Position numbers and translations under genes: made by a program | Notes under the pieces: model-generated | What the model was told of the DNA's origin: nothing | Seen by the model: the letters and a program-made list of their open reading frames with translations, nothing else | Databases searched by the model: none | NCBI GenBank assembly: GCA_002323795.1 | Contig: DCPZ01000105.1 | Coordinates: 1,544 to 47,550, forward strand | DNA length: 46,007 bases | Direction of reading: 5' to 3' | DNA from: Flavobacteriales bacterium UBA1531 | GTDB lineage: Bacteria; Bacteroidota; Bacteroidia; Flavobacteriales_D; Sanyastnellaceae | Shown: positions 1-7,803 of the stretch, in pieces | Numbering within the stretch: the first letter of the stretch is position 1 | Layout: each line of letters starts with the position of its first letter

Positions 1-1
1 G

Positions 2-808
2 AAAATGGTTGCGGCTGCGAAATTGCGTCGTGCGCAAGACGCAATCACGCGAATGCGTCCTTATGCCGAAAAACTCCAAGCGGTTCTTTCCAATGTAAGC
101 GCATCGCTGGACGCTGGAGAAGGAGTGTTCTCTGAAAAGCGAGAAGTGAAGAGGGTTTTGTATGTCGCCATTACTTCAAACCGTGGGCTATGTGGAGGCT
201 TCAATAACAACATTGTAAAAGCGATCCGCAACGGAATGAAAGAAACCGATGCGGAGTGCCACGTGTTGCCCTTGGGAAAAAAAGCGAATGACGCATTCAA
301 AAAGGATTCGGGATTGAGTCCAGTAGGGTTTGATGAAGATGCATGGCAGATTTTTGATGATTTGAATTTTGATCGTGCTCAGGTAGTTGCTGAGCATATA
401 ATGGCGCAGTTTGAAAGCGGCCAATATGATGAGGTTAAAATCGTTTACAACCGATTCGTGAATGCCGCAGTGCAGGTTGCGACGGTTGAAAATTTCCTGC
501 CCTTGGAACCTCTAGAAGAAGAGAAGGGAACGTCAGCAGATACCGATTCAGACTACATTTTTGAGCCGTCGCAAGCGGAAATTATCGAACGCATCATTCC
601 GAATTCGTTAAAAACTCAGCTGTACAAGGGATTGCTTGATAGCCATGCTTCCGAGCATGGAGCGCGAATGACAGCGATGCACCAGGCTACCGAAAATGCT
701 GGAGAGTTGTTGCGTGACCTGCGTATTTCATACAATAAAGCACGACAAGCCGCGATTACCACGGAAATCCTTGAGATTGTCGCGGGCTCTGAAGCGCTTG
801 GTTCGTAA
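2..808 (+). CDS. atpG: F1Fo ATP synthase gamma subunit (5' truncated by window edge)
   Basis: This is the gamma subunit, the rotating central stalk of F1 that couples proton flow through Fo to ATP synthesis at the inner face of the cytoplasmic membrane. The visible part begins inside the diagnostic N-terminal helix (KMVAAAKLRRAQDAI); the usual preceding 20 or so residues lie outside the window, so the first ATG seen is internal. The conserved SNRGLCGGFNNNI stretch (about residues 58-70 of the visible part) and the C-terminal rotor helix, which carries ASEHGARMTAMHQATENA and ends ITTEILEIVAGSEAL, are both present. The visible 268 codons plus the missing start agree with the usual length of about 290. 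The other atp genes are probably upstream. The stop is followed after 52 bases by a histidine kinase on the same strand. Confidence 0.97.
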   Translation, partial: KMVAAAKLRRAQDAITRMRPYAEKLQAVLSNVSASLDAGEGVFSEKREVKRVLYVAITSNRGLCGGFNNNIVKAIRNGMKETDAECHVLPLGKKANDAFKKDSGLSPVGFDEDAWQIFDDLNFDRAQVVAEHIMAQFESGQYDEVKIVYNRFVNAAVQVATVENFLPLEPLEEEKGTSADTDSDYIFEPSQAEIIERIIPNSLKTQLYKGLLDSHASEHGARMTAMHQATENAGELLRDLRISYNKARQAAITTEILEIVAGSEALGS

Positions 809-860
809 AGAATCCTTGGCACAACCTTTGCTTTTCGTGGAGTCGATGTAGATTCGGTGA

Positions 861-2300
861 ATGGGATTTCAAACCCGTATATTGCTCTCCATGTTGTTGG
901 TCATCGTTTTATCGCTGACCGGTACAATGTTTGTTGCTTGGCAGTTTGCCAGCAATCAAGAAGAGCTTTACAATGCACAGCGTTTGACGCGGAAAGAGTC
1001 TGCGGTGCAGCGAAGTCTGGATTATACGCTGAGCCGACTTCCTTATTCGGTTACAACGCGCGAGATTCCACGCATTTTCTCAGACCGAATTTGTGAATTG
1101 GCCGATATCCATGGGATGGACATAGCGCTGTATGACCTGGAGGGATCAATGATGACGGAGTCAACGTTGCAAGAGGTCGATGGAGCCAGCGTCCAATTGG
1201 ACCCAGAGCTATTAGGGTCATTGGACAATTCAACGGCCCGGGTAAAGGGAGTGGATTATGGCCGATACGTGAACGTGTATTGGAGCGTTAAGAATGACCG
1301 AGGAGCAGCCATCGGGATTGCAGGTGTCCGGTACCAGAGGCGAACGTTGGAAGAAGGCGATTTTAAGGCGTTTTGGAGCCAATTGGCGCCTTTGTACGTC
1401 GCTCTCCTTATCGGTGCCGCTTTGATCGCTGCACTGCTCTCCAGAGGACTGGTTACGAATCTCAGGATGATTCGAGATCGGATGCGTGACCTCGAGCCTG
1501 GAAGTGAGCAGGTGCCGATTGAATATCATCGTCAGGATGCAATTGGCGAGTTGGTTATGGAATACAATGCATTGTTGAAGCAGTTGCAGGTTGCTGTTGA
1601 GGCACTTGCGAAGCGTGAGCGAGAAGGAGCATGGCGTTTGATGGCGATGCAAGTTGCGCATGAAATTAAGAATCCGTTGACCCCAATTAAGCTAGGGACA
1701 CAACAATTGCAGCGGGCGTGGAGTGATGATCAACCTGACTTCGACGCACGACTGAAAAGACATTGTGAGGTGGTAATTCAGCAGATCGATGTGCTGACAG
1801 AAATTGCCCATGATTTTTCATCGCTTGCAGCAATTGGCCTTGATAAGCTGGAGCCTGTGGACATTTGCGAGGTATTGATGGAGTCAGCTTCCTTGTACCG
1901 GTCCGCAAACACATCGATTGATTGGGAATTGAACGGACTAGATGAAAGACACGAGATCCCTGCTACACGTTCACACTTGTTGCGGGTATTCAACAACTTA
2001 ATATCAAATGCTGTAGATGCTGTCGGACAATCAGAGAATCCGAGCATTGTTTTAACGGTGGTTAAATCGGGGTCCTTGTTGCAAATCGATGTTACAGATA
2101 ATGGACACGGAATTTCAGCGGATCAGATGGAGCTGATTTTTGAGCCTCGATTCACCACGAAAGGCAGCGGCACAGGACTGGGGCTTACCATCACACAGTC
2201 GATTATTGATCAGCTGAACGGAAGATTAGAGGTTGATTCAGATTCCAACGTTGGCACTCGATTCCGAGCGCTTTTCACACAAGACGTTATCGGTCATTGA
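861..2300 (+). CDS. Membrane sensor histidine kinase, NtrY-like
   Basis: A two-component sensor kinase of 479 residues. A membrane helix at about residues 7-28 is followed by an extracytoplasmic sensing region (about 30-172), a second helix (about 175-194), a HAMP linker and the kinase core. The phospho-acceptor is H267 in the motif VAHEIKNPLTPIKL, typical of the NtrY/AtoS group. The ATPase domain shows the N-box NNLISNAVDAVG (378-389), G1 box DNGHGI (413-418), F-box region FEPRFTTK and G2 box GSGTGLGL (435-442). It should autophosphorylate and pass phosphate to a response regulator, but none is encoded nearby, so it is an orphan kinase here. The signal is not predictable from the sequence. 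Its end overlaps the convergent cyclase gene by 7 bases. Confidence 0.93.
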   Translation: MGFQTRILLSMLLVIVLSLTGTMFVAWQFASNQEELYNAQRLTRKESAVQRSLDYTLSRLPYSVTTREIPRIFSDRICELADIHGMDIALYDLEGSMMTESTLQEVDGASVQLDPELLGSLDNSTARVKGVDYGRYVNVYWSVKNDRGAAIGIAGVRYQRRTLEEGDFKAFWSQLAPLYVALLIGAALIAALLSRGLVTNLRMIRDRMRDLEPGSEQVPIEYHRQDAIGELVMEYNALLKQLQVAVEALAKREREGAWRLMAMQVAHEIKNPLTPIKLGTQQLQRAWSDDQPDFDARLKRHCEVVIQQIDVLTEIAHDFSSLAAIGLDKLEPVDICEVLMESASLYRSANTSIDWELNGLDERHEIPATRSHLLRVFNNLISNAVDAVGQSENPSIVLTVVKSGSLLQIDVTDNGHGISADQMELIFEPRFTTKGSGTGLGLTITQSIIDQLNGRLEVDSDSNVGTRFRALFTQDVIGH

Positions 2301-3058
2301 TTGCACGGAATGACAACGGGTCGGCTGGGCGTGGCGTCCAAGTCGAATGGAGCGGTTTGAAGGTTCAACAAGTGAATTCCATCTTGAAGCAATTCAGGCG
2401 CGTATATGAACTCTGTGATTGTTGCTTGACGCCTAGGGCTGTCCGGGTAGCGCCAATAAGCGTGATGAGCTGCTAGTGCCCCTCCATCGGACTCCCGATC
2501 GACAGAAGGGAGGTCAATCAACCAATGGCTTACATCCATATCCGCTAACCAAGTGGCGACGTCAGAGGTGAAATAGGCAGGGTTGGTGTTGGACCAATTT
2601 CGAGAAGTTTTTCCTACGTTGTGGGGCAGCGTTCTAACGATAATCGCAGGAGGCAGTTGATTGGAATCACTCCAATGCTGAGCACAAACCGCCTGCATTT
2701 GAGTCAAGCCAATGACTTCATCTCCATTGATGTGTTCGGGTTTAATGCTGACGAGAAGACAAGGTAAAAGGAAAGGAATTGAGATGGCCTCCACAGAGTC
2801 TGCTTCCGGTGAAATGTGTCCGAGGCATTCCGTATGAGTGCCGTTTCCATGCGGGTTGAAAGTGACGTTCCTAAAATTTACACTACCACCTTCGGCTACT
2901 GATCCGAGAAACCCATTGCTGCGCACCACGTCGACCTTCATATTGTCGACATACCAGGCACTGGCGCCTCCCTGTTCGGCAATGGGAATGCTGAGGTCCA
3001 CCTCGGGTTCGCCAGAGGCAGTGAATGATTTCCCTCCAAATTCAATGTTCAGTTGCAT
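2294..3058 (-). CDS. Cyclase / kynurenine formamidase-like metal hydrolase
   Basis: A 254-residue protein of the cyclase family (PF04199), whose best-known member is kynurenine formamidase KynB. The family signature HxGTHxDxPxH appears as H70-GNGT-H75-TECLG-H81, which supplies metal-binding histidines; there is one extra residue before GTH and Glu replaces the usual Asp. The segment around ADMDVSHWLIDLPSVDRES matches the conserved second motif, in which a family member normally reads G-x-D-x-x-S-x-D. No signal peptide is seen, so the protein is probably cytoplasmic. No tryptophan-degradation gene is nearby, so the substrate is open; an amide- or lactone-hydrolysing role is inference from the family. 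The gene has no obvious operon partner. Confidence 0.85.
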   Translation of the reverse strand: MQLNIEFGGKSFTASGEPEVDLSIPIAEQGGASAWYVDNMKVDVVRSNGFLGSVAEGGSVNFRNVTFNPHGNGTHTECLGHISPEADSVEAISIPFLLPCLLVSIKPEHINGDEVIGLTQMQAVCAQHWSDSNQLPPAIIVRTLPHNVGKTSRNWSNTNPAYFTSDVATWLADMDVSHWLIDLPSVDRESDGGALAAHHAYWRYPDSPRRQATITEFIYAPELLQDGIHLLNLQTAPFDLDATPSRPVVIPCNQ

Positions 3059-3095
3059 GTTTTTGGTAGCTAGCGGAGCCGAAAATTAAGCATAA

Positions 3096-3130
3096 AAAAA
3101 GCGGCCCCATGCAGGAGCCGCTTTTCAAAA
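3096..3130 (-). terminator. Rho-independent terminator, probably bidirectional
   Basis: A nine-base-pair stem (AAAAGCGGC with GCCGCTTTT) and an 11-base loop lie between two minus-strand genes. On the minus strand the stem ends in a run of seven T, just after the stop of the barrel protein gene, as expected for an intrinsic terminator. The plus-strand reading also ends in four T. Confidence 0.85.
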
Positions 3131-3149
3131 ATAAGTTGATTTGTCGCGA

Positions 3150-4010
3150 TTAGTCGAACAAAAATCCAATTCGCAGAGCACCTTGGAATACGTTTCCAAT
3201 GGTGGTGTTGCTGATGTGATTCGGGTAATCGTATGGTTCACCGTCTGAATTTTCGAGGTAATCCGTATAAAATCGACCGTTTGCATCGAGTGCATCAAAT
3301 TCAAGCTGTCCAACGAACTCGCCGGCAACTTCAGCGCCCGCCTCTTCTGTGCTGAACGCTTGGTTGAAGCGAATGTTGAATGCCGTGAGGTTGTCAGTTG
3401 TGATGGTGTGGTTTCCGAAAGTTGTTCGTCCGAAACCGAGGCCAGCTTCAAAACCGAGGTAAATGCCATCAGAGAAGTAGTAGTCTGCACCGAAAAGAAA
3501 GTTCAAACCGATGGTGTTGTAGCCTTGCTCGTTTCCAACATTCCAAACAACATACTGGTCAAGCTCGAGGGCTTGGGCATCTGTGACGTCCTGCGGTCCC
3601 CAGTTCTCGACTGTTTGAGATCGGTTGCCAAGCGTAATTGGCACTTCGATTCCGAAGTAAGGCGACAAATTATCCATACCATCAAAGTGCATTTCATAAC
3701 CAGGAGCGATACCGATCGCTGAAGACTTGGTGTTGATGTTCAGCTGTGGGCTCACCGGAGAAGTCTCATTCTCTTCGCCGTCTTGATACCAAGCGTGCAC
3801 GTCGCTGGAATTTGCAATTGAAATCGACAAACGAAAGGCGCGGTTGTCCTCAAGGAAGTTTCGGTACTTGATGGTTGAACCATCGATAGGATTCCCTCCA
3901 AATGGAGTAAAGCTCACTTCGATGTTGTGCTCATCACCCATTTGCTTTTGAGCCTGAGTGCCCATTGTGACCAACGCGCTTAGCGCTAGTGTAAACATGA
4001 GTTTCTTCAT
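3150..4010 (-). CDS. Outer-membrane beta-barrel protein, function unknown
   Basis: A 286-residue exported protein. The start was set at the ATG giving MKKLMFTLALSALVTMGTQAQ, a clear signal peptide with cleavage after AQA or TQA; the open frame extends 63 codons further upstream, but that stretch is basic, has no signal character and overlaps the divergent gene. The mature part alternates short polar and aromatic strands (for example IEVSFTPFGG, YHNTIGLNFL-type segments and ADYYFSDGIYLGFEAGLGFG) and ends IGFLFD, with a terminal aromatic residue as in outer-membrane barrels. This resembles the small porin-like or OmpW-like barrels common in Bacteroidota. No enzymatic motif is seen. The gene diverges from the decarboxylase gene and is followed by a strong terminator, so it is probably monocistronic. 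Confidence 0.75.
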   Translation of the reverse strand: MKKLMFTLALSALVTMGTQAQKQMGDEHNIEVSFTPFGGNPIDGSTIKYRNFLEDNRAFRLSISIANSSDVHAWYQDGEENETSPVSPQLNINTKSSAIGIAPGYEMHFDGMDNLSPYFGIEVPITLGNRSQTVENWGPQDVTDAQALELDQYVVWNVGNEQGYNTIGLNFLFGADYYFSDGIYLGFEAGLGFGRTTFGNHTITTDNLTAFNIRFNQAFSTEEAGAEVAGEFVGQLEFDALDANGRFYTDYLENSDGEPYDYPNHISNTTIGNVFQGALRIGFLFD

Positions 4011-4094
4011 GGTAGTGTGTTGTGTTTCTAGAATTTCAGTTGCAAGAAAGGGAAAAAAGGCGGAACTACGCCCGATTCGTGCGAACTTTCGAAC

Positions 4095-5561
4095 ATGAAT
4101 CCGTTTGAAAAGCCGACGAATCCCTCTCATTGGTTGAAACATTATGATGTGAAACGCTTTGAAAAAAGCGGCCAAAACACCTTGGAGTTGCTGACGCATT
4201 ACCTCAAACTATCGCATTCGCAAGAATTGGAATTTGTGCTGCCTTCGGATGATCCAAACAGCCGTTTGGAGCTGTGGCGGAAAGAGATGTCGCAGGGATC
4301 TGATGAACTCAACGGATTGATTCGCAACGACCTTATGCCTCGTGTTTTGGAACGCTCCAATCACCTTCACGATCCGCGATATGCAGGGCACCAAGTGGCG
4401 GTTCCTCTTCCAGAGCTTGCCTGGATCAGTGCCGCATCTGCGTTGATAAACAACGGGATGGCCATCGACGAAATGGGTCCTGCAAGTTCACCCATGGAAG
4501 AAGCAGTCATGCGATCGATTGCGCAGTTCATGGGATTGGGTGATGATGCCTCAGGTATTTTGTGCCACGGGGGAACATTAGCCAACCTGACGGCGCTATT
4601 GGCAGCACGGCAGTGCCAATCTGAAAGCGACGAATGGAGCAAAGGCACCTCGGAATCTTATGCCGTGTTGGTCAGCGAGCAGGCGCACTATTGTGTGGAT
4701 CGTGCGGTTCGGGTCATGGGTTGGGGTGAGCAGGGAACGATTCATGTGCCAGTGGACCGTCAGCATCGAATTCGACCAGAGGCTCTTGATGATGCTTTCA
4801 CCAAAGCAGAGCGCAAAGGATTGAAAGTTTTGAGTGTTGTGGGCAGCGCGTGCACCACATCTTCAGGCGCTTTCGATGATCTCAATGCATTGGCTGATTT
4901 TGCTCAATCCAAAGACCTGTGGTTTCATGTTGATGGAGCGCACGCTGCTGCTCAGATTTTTTCGAAGCGACATGCCAATGCTCTTCACGGCTTGCATCGT
5001 GCGGATTCGGTGGCAATGGATTTTCACAAGATGCTGGGAGTTCCGGCGCTTTGCACAGGACTTTTTTACCGTCGTTCTCAAGATGCATATTCCGCGTTTT
5101 CACAGCGTGCGGATTACTTGTATGAGCAAGGGGAGCAGGACGAATGGTGGAACTTGAGCAAACGTACCTTTGAGTGTACCAAACGCATGTTGAGCGTGGC
5201 GGTTTTTGGCATTTGGGAGCAGCATGGACCAAGACTGTGGGAAAGCCTTGTGGATCAACTGGTTGGGAACGCTCAAATATTTGCTGCCAATGTTGAGAAG
5301 CGGCCGGGGTGGCAGCTTTTTGGCGCCCCGCAATCCAACATAGTCTGTTTTCGCTCTACGATTTGGGACAACTCGCTTCTAAGAAGGCTGATGTTAGAGC
5401 GCGGACCGCATTATATCGTAAAAACGGAGTTCAATGGCGAAACATGGCTGCGCTGTACGTTTCAGAATCCGTTCACAACGGAAGAAATTTCCACGTCGAT
5501 TTTGACGCGTTTGGAAGCGCTTGGAGCAGAATGGGAGAGCCTCCAAAATAGCGCTCAATAA
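4095..5561 (+). CDS. PLP-dependent group II decarboxylase
   Basis: A 488-residue enzyme of the pyridoxal-dependent decarboxylase family (PF00282), relatives of glutamate, tyrosine, aromatic-amino-acid and diaminobutyrate decarboxylases. The PLP lysine is K312 in DFHKML. Other marks of the fold are the phosphate-binding HGGTLANLTAL (158-168), the ring-stacking His198 in EQAHYCVDRAV, and HVDGAHAAA (278-286), whose Asp contacts the pyridine nitrogen. The N-terminal part matches the family's MGP-x-SSP-x-E substrate region (128-135). The substrate cannot be assigned from the sequence alone. The protein is probably cytoplasmic. The gene stands alone on the plus strand; its last 7 bases overlap the convergent gene for the small repeat protein. 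Confidence 0.9.
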   Translation: MNPFEKPTNPSHWLKHYDVKRFEKSGQNTLELLTHYLKLSHSQELEFVLPSDDPNSRLELWRKEMSQGSDELNGLIRNDLMPRVLERSNHLHDPRYAGHQVAVPLPELAWISAASALINNGMAIDEMGPASSPMEEAVMRSIAQFMGLGDDASGILCHGGTLANLTALLAARQCQSESDEWSKGTSESYAVLVSEQAHYCVDRAVRVMGWGEQGTIHVPVDRQHRIRPEALDDAFTKAERKGLKVLSVVGSACTTSSGAFDDLNALADFAQSKDLWFHVDGAHAAAQIFSKRHANALHGLHRADSVAMDFHKMLGVPALCTGLFYRRSQDAYSAFSQRADYLYEQGEQDEWWNLSKRTFECTKRMLSVAVFGIWEQHGPRLWESLVDQLVGNAQIFAANVEKRPGWQLFGAPQSNIVCFRSTIWDNSLLRRLMLERGPHYIVKTEFNGETWLRCTFQNPFTTEEISTSILTRLEALGAEWESLQNSAQ

Positions 5562-5887
5562 AGCAGGTGCTGCTTGGTTTTATCGCGCCACCCTGCTTGG
5601 TTTTTATATTTCACAAAGAAGATTTTCAAATCGCTTTGATTGGCGTATTCAGCAAAAAATACTTTTTTTTCGGCTTGGTTGACGTATTCTACAAAATACC
5701 ATAAGCCCTCATTTCCTTTGGCTTGATTGGCATAATCAATCTTGAAGACTTTCAAGTCGCATTGATTTTCATAATCGACGACAAAAACGCTCAGATCAGC
5801 TTGGTTACCATATTGCGTTGAGAAGACACTCTGAGCATCGGAAAACGTTGCGGTCAAGCAGAGAATGAAAGCGGTCAATGGTCGCAT
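5555..5887 (-). CDS. Secreted DUF6150 / 7(1) septoil-knot-type repeat protein
   Basis: A 110-residue protein. The ATG at 5887 is chosen because it begins a signal peptide (MRPLTAFILCLTATFSDAQ); the open frame upstream would run into glmS. The mature part is made of six short units, each a hydrophobic strand followed by YxNQA: YGNQA, YENQC, YANQA, YVNQA, YANQS and YKNQA, with connecting segments such as DLKVFKID and DLKIFFVK, and a basic end (GWRDKTKQHLLY). From memory of the family, this pattern matches DUF6150, now called the 7(1) septoil knot domain, a very small and deeply knotted fold. The molecular role is not known to me. The gene lies 17 bases after glmS and may be co-transcribed with it. 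Confidence 0.8.
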   Translation of the reverse strand: MRPLTAFILCLTATFSDAQSVFSTQYGNQADLSVFVVDYENQCDLKVFKIDYANQAKGNEGLWYFVEYVNQAEKKVFFAEYANQSDLKIFFVKYKNQAGWRDKTKQHLLY

Positions 5888-5904
5888 GGTGAACTTCGTC
5901 TTTC

Positions 5905-7752
5905 TTATTCGACGGTAACGGATTTCGCTAAATTCCTCGGCTGATCCACATTGCACTCGCGAAGAACGGCGATGTGGTAGCTCAATAATTGGAGCGGAAT
6001 GGTTGTCAGCAATGGCGCTAGCGATTGATCACATTTTGGAATTTCAACGACGAACTCGGCGAGTGATTTGAGGTCGCTATTTCCAGCTGTCACAAGTGCG
6101 ACAAGTCGACCTCCTCTCGCTTTGACTTCTTGTACGTTGGAGACAACTTTTTCGTAAACATCGTCTGCCGTGGCAACAAAGAATACGGGCATTTCTTCAT
6201 CGATTAATGCAATAGGCCCATGTTTCATCTCAGCGGAGGGATAACCTTCGGCGTGGATGTAACTGATTTCCTTGAGCTTGAGTGCCCCTTCGAGTGCGAC
6301 GGGGAAATTCACGCCACGCCCCAAATAAAGAGCGTTTTCATTGCTGCTGAATTTCTCAGCAATGCTGCGGATAGCGCTGTCCTGCTTGAGCAAATGCTGC
6401 ACTTTTTCAGGAATGGAATTGAGCTCGACGAGCAAACGGCTGAATCTTTTATTGGAAATCTTTTTCTTGCGCTTTCCGACATGCATCGCAATCAAAGTTA
6501 ATACGGTCAGTTGGGCTGTAAAGGCTTTTGTCGACGCCACTCCTATCTCCGGTCCTGCGTGCGTGTATGCTCCACTGTCGGTTTCCCTTGCGATGGTTGA
6601 ACCTACAACGTTGCAAATGCCAAAAACATGTGCCCCCTGCTCCTTCGCCAGCCGAATGGCCGCAAGAGTGTCAGCCGTTTCACCGGATTGCGAGATTGCA
6701 ATAACGACATCATCGGAACGAATGATGGGGTTGCGGTAACGAAACTCTGATGCATATTCCACCTCAACCGGAATCCGCGCGAAATCCTCAAACAAATACT
6801 CCGCGACCAAGCCAGCGTGCCAGCTCGTCCCGCAAGCGATGATCAAAATCCGCTGGGCATTTTCCCAACGCTCCCAATGCTCGTCGATTCCGGATAGCTT
6901 AATTTCATTTCGCTGCACGCTCATTCGGCCACGAAATGAATCATGAATGGAATTGGGCTGCTCAAAGATTTCTTTGAGCATGAAGTGATCAAAACCACCC
7001 TTTTCAATGGCTTCAATTTGCAACTCCAATTCGTGTATTTCTGGAGTAATGGTAACATTGTCCAAATTGCGGATAATCAGCCCATCACCCCGGTGCATGA
7101 CTGCAACTTCTTCATCATCCAAGTAGATGACGTTTTGCGTGTATTCTACAATTGGTGTGGCATCAGAAGCCACGAAGTATTCATTGTCTTTTCCAACACC
7201 AATCACAAGAGGGCTGGACTTCCGTGCAGCGATGAGGAGGTCCGGCTTATTCGAGTCCATAACAACAATCGCGTATGCACCTTCCACTTCGCGCAGTGCA
7301 ATTTGAACGGCTTCGGGAGTAGCCGTAGACGTTCGGTTTTGAACTTCTTCGATGAGATGGATCAGGACTTCGGTATCTGTATCACTGAGGAAGGCGTGCC
7401 CGTTTTTCTCCAAGCCCTTACGCAGAGACTCATAATTCTCGATGATCCCATTGTGGATTATCGACAGTTGCCCGAGCCTAGCTGTGTGCGGGTGAGCGTT
7501 GACATCATTTGGCGGCCCGTGAGTCGCCCACCGTGTGTGCCCTATTCCGCTGCTTCCCGAAGTGTCAGAATCGGCCACGTGATCGAGTAAGTCCTGAACT
7601 TTCCCTTTTTTCTTAAAAAGGGTGAGTTCATCTTGGTTTTGGTGGATGGCTACTCCAGCGCTGTCGTATCCGCGATACTCTAGGCGCTGCAACCCTTTGA
7701 TGATGATGGGAAACGCATCTTGATTCCCTAAGTAACCGACAATTCCGCACAT
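5905..7752 (-). CDS. glmS: Glutamine--fructose-6-phosphate aminotransferase (isomerizing)
   Basis: GlmS, at 615 residues of normal length, converts fructose-6-phosphate and glutamine to glucosamine-6-phosphate, the entry step to UDP-GlcNAc for peptidoglycan and other glycans; it acts in the cytoplasm. The N-terminal glutaminase domain starts MCGIVGYLG with the catalytic Cys2 and contains RLEYRGYDSAGVA and HTRWATHG. Two SIS sugar-isomerase domains follow, with ACGTSWHAGLVAEY, ISQSGETADTLAA and LGRGVNFPVALEGALKLKEI. The C-terminus LAKSVTVE is the standard ending. A promoter-like element lies just upstream, inside the end of the DUF4270 gene. No glmS ribozyme was recognised in the very short leader. 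Confidence 0.98.
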   Translation of the reverse strand: MCGIVGYLGNQDAFPIIIKGLQRLEYRGYDSAGVAIHQNQDELTLFKKKGKVQDLLDHVADSDTSGSSGIGHTRWATHGPPNDVNAHPHTARLGQLSIIHNGIIENYESLRKGLEKNGHAFLSDTDTEVLIHLIEEVQNRTSTATPEAVQIALREVEGAYAIVVMDSNKPDLLIAARKSSPLVIGVGKDNEYFVASDATPIVEYTQNVIYLDDEEVAVMHRGDGLIIRNLDNVTITPEIHELELQIEAIEKGGFDHFMLKEIFEQPNSIHDSFRGRMSVQRNEIKLSGIDEHWERWENAQRILIIACGTSWHAGLVAEYLFEDFARIPVEVEYASEFRYRNPIIRSDDVVIAISQSGETADTLAAIRLAKEQGAHVFGICNVVGSTIARETDSGAYTHAGPEIGVASTKAFTAQLTVLTLIAMHVGKRKKKISNKRFSRLLVELNSIPEKVQHLLKQDSAIRSIAEKFSSNENALYLGRGVNFPVALEGALKLKEISYIHAEGYPSAEMKHGPIALIDEEMPVFFVATADDVYEKVVSNVQEVKARGGRLVALVTAGNSDLKSLAEFVVEIPKCDQSLAPLLTTIPLQLLSYHIAVLRECNVDQPRNLAKSVTVE

Positions 7753-7773
7753 GGCCCAGATGATTTATACAAA

Positions 7774-7803
7774 CAAAAATAAGAAAGGAATCACTCACTC
7801 CAA
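7774..7803 (-). promoter_or_regulatory. Bacteroidota-type promoter for glmS
   Basis: Read on the minus strand, TTG (7803-7801), a 19-base spacer and TATTTTTG (7781-7774) match the phylum's -33 and -7 elements, TTG and TAnnTTTG. The start codon of glmS lies 21 bases past the -7 box, leaving a leader of about 15-17 bases. The -33 part lies inside the last codons of the upstream DUF4270 gene, so glmS can be expressed apart from it. Confidence 0.6.

Noticed and set aside
4011..4199. N-terminal extension of the barrel protein to 4199
   Set aside because: It would remove the signal peptide from the N-terminus and overlap the divergent decarboxylase gene.
5590..5800. Short repeated DNA resembling an array in the 5.6-5.8 kb region
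   Set aside because: The units are coding repeats (YxNQA) of irregular spacing with diverged codons, not CRISPR repeats.
6943..7590. Long plus-strand open frame (215 codons) inside glmS
   Set aside because: Antisense shadow of the glutaminase domain of glmS; no recognisable motif.
7753..7790. glmS ribozyme or riboswitch ahead of glmS
   Set aside because: The gap is 38 bases and consists mainly of a promoter; there is no room for the ribozyme.
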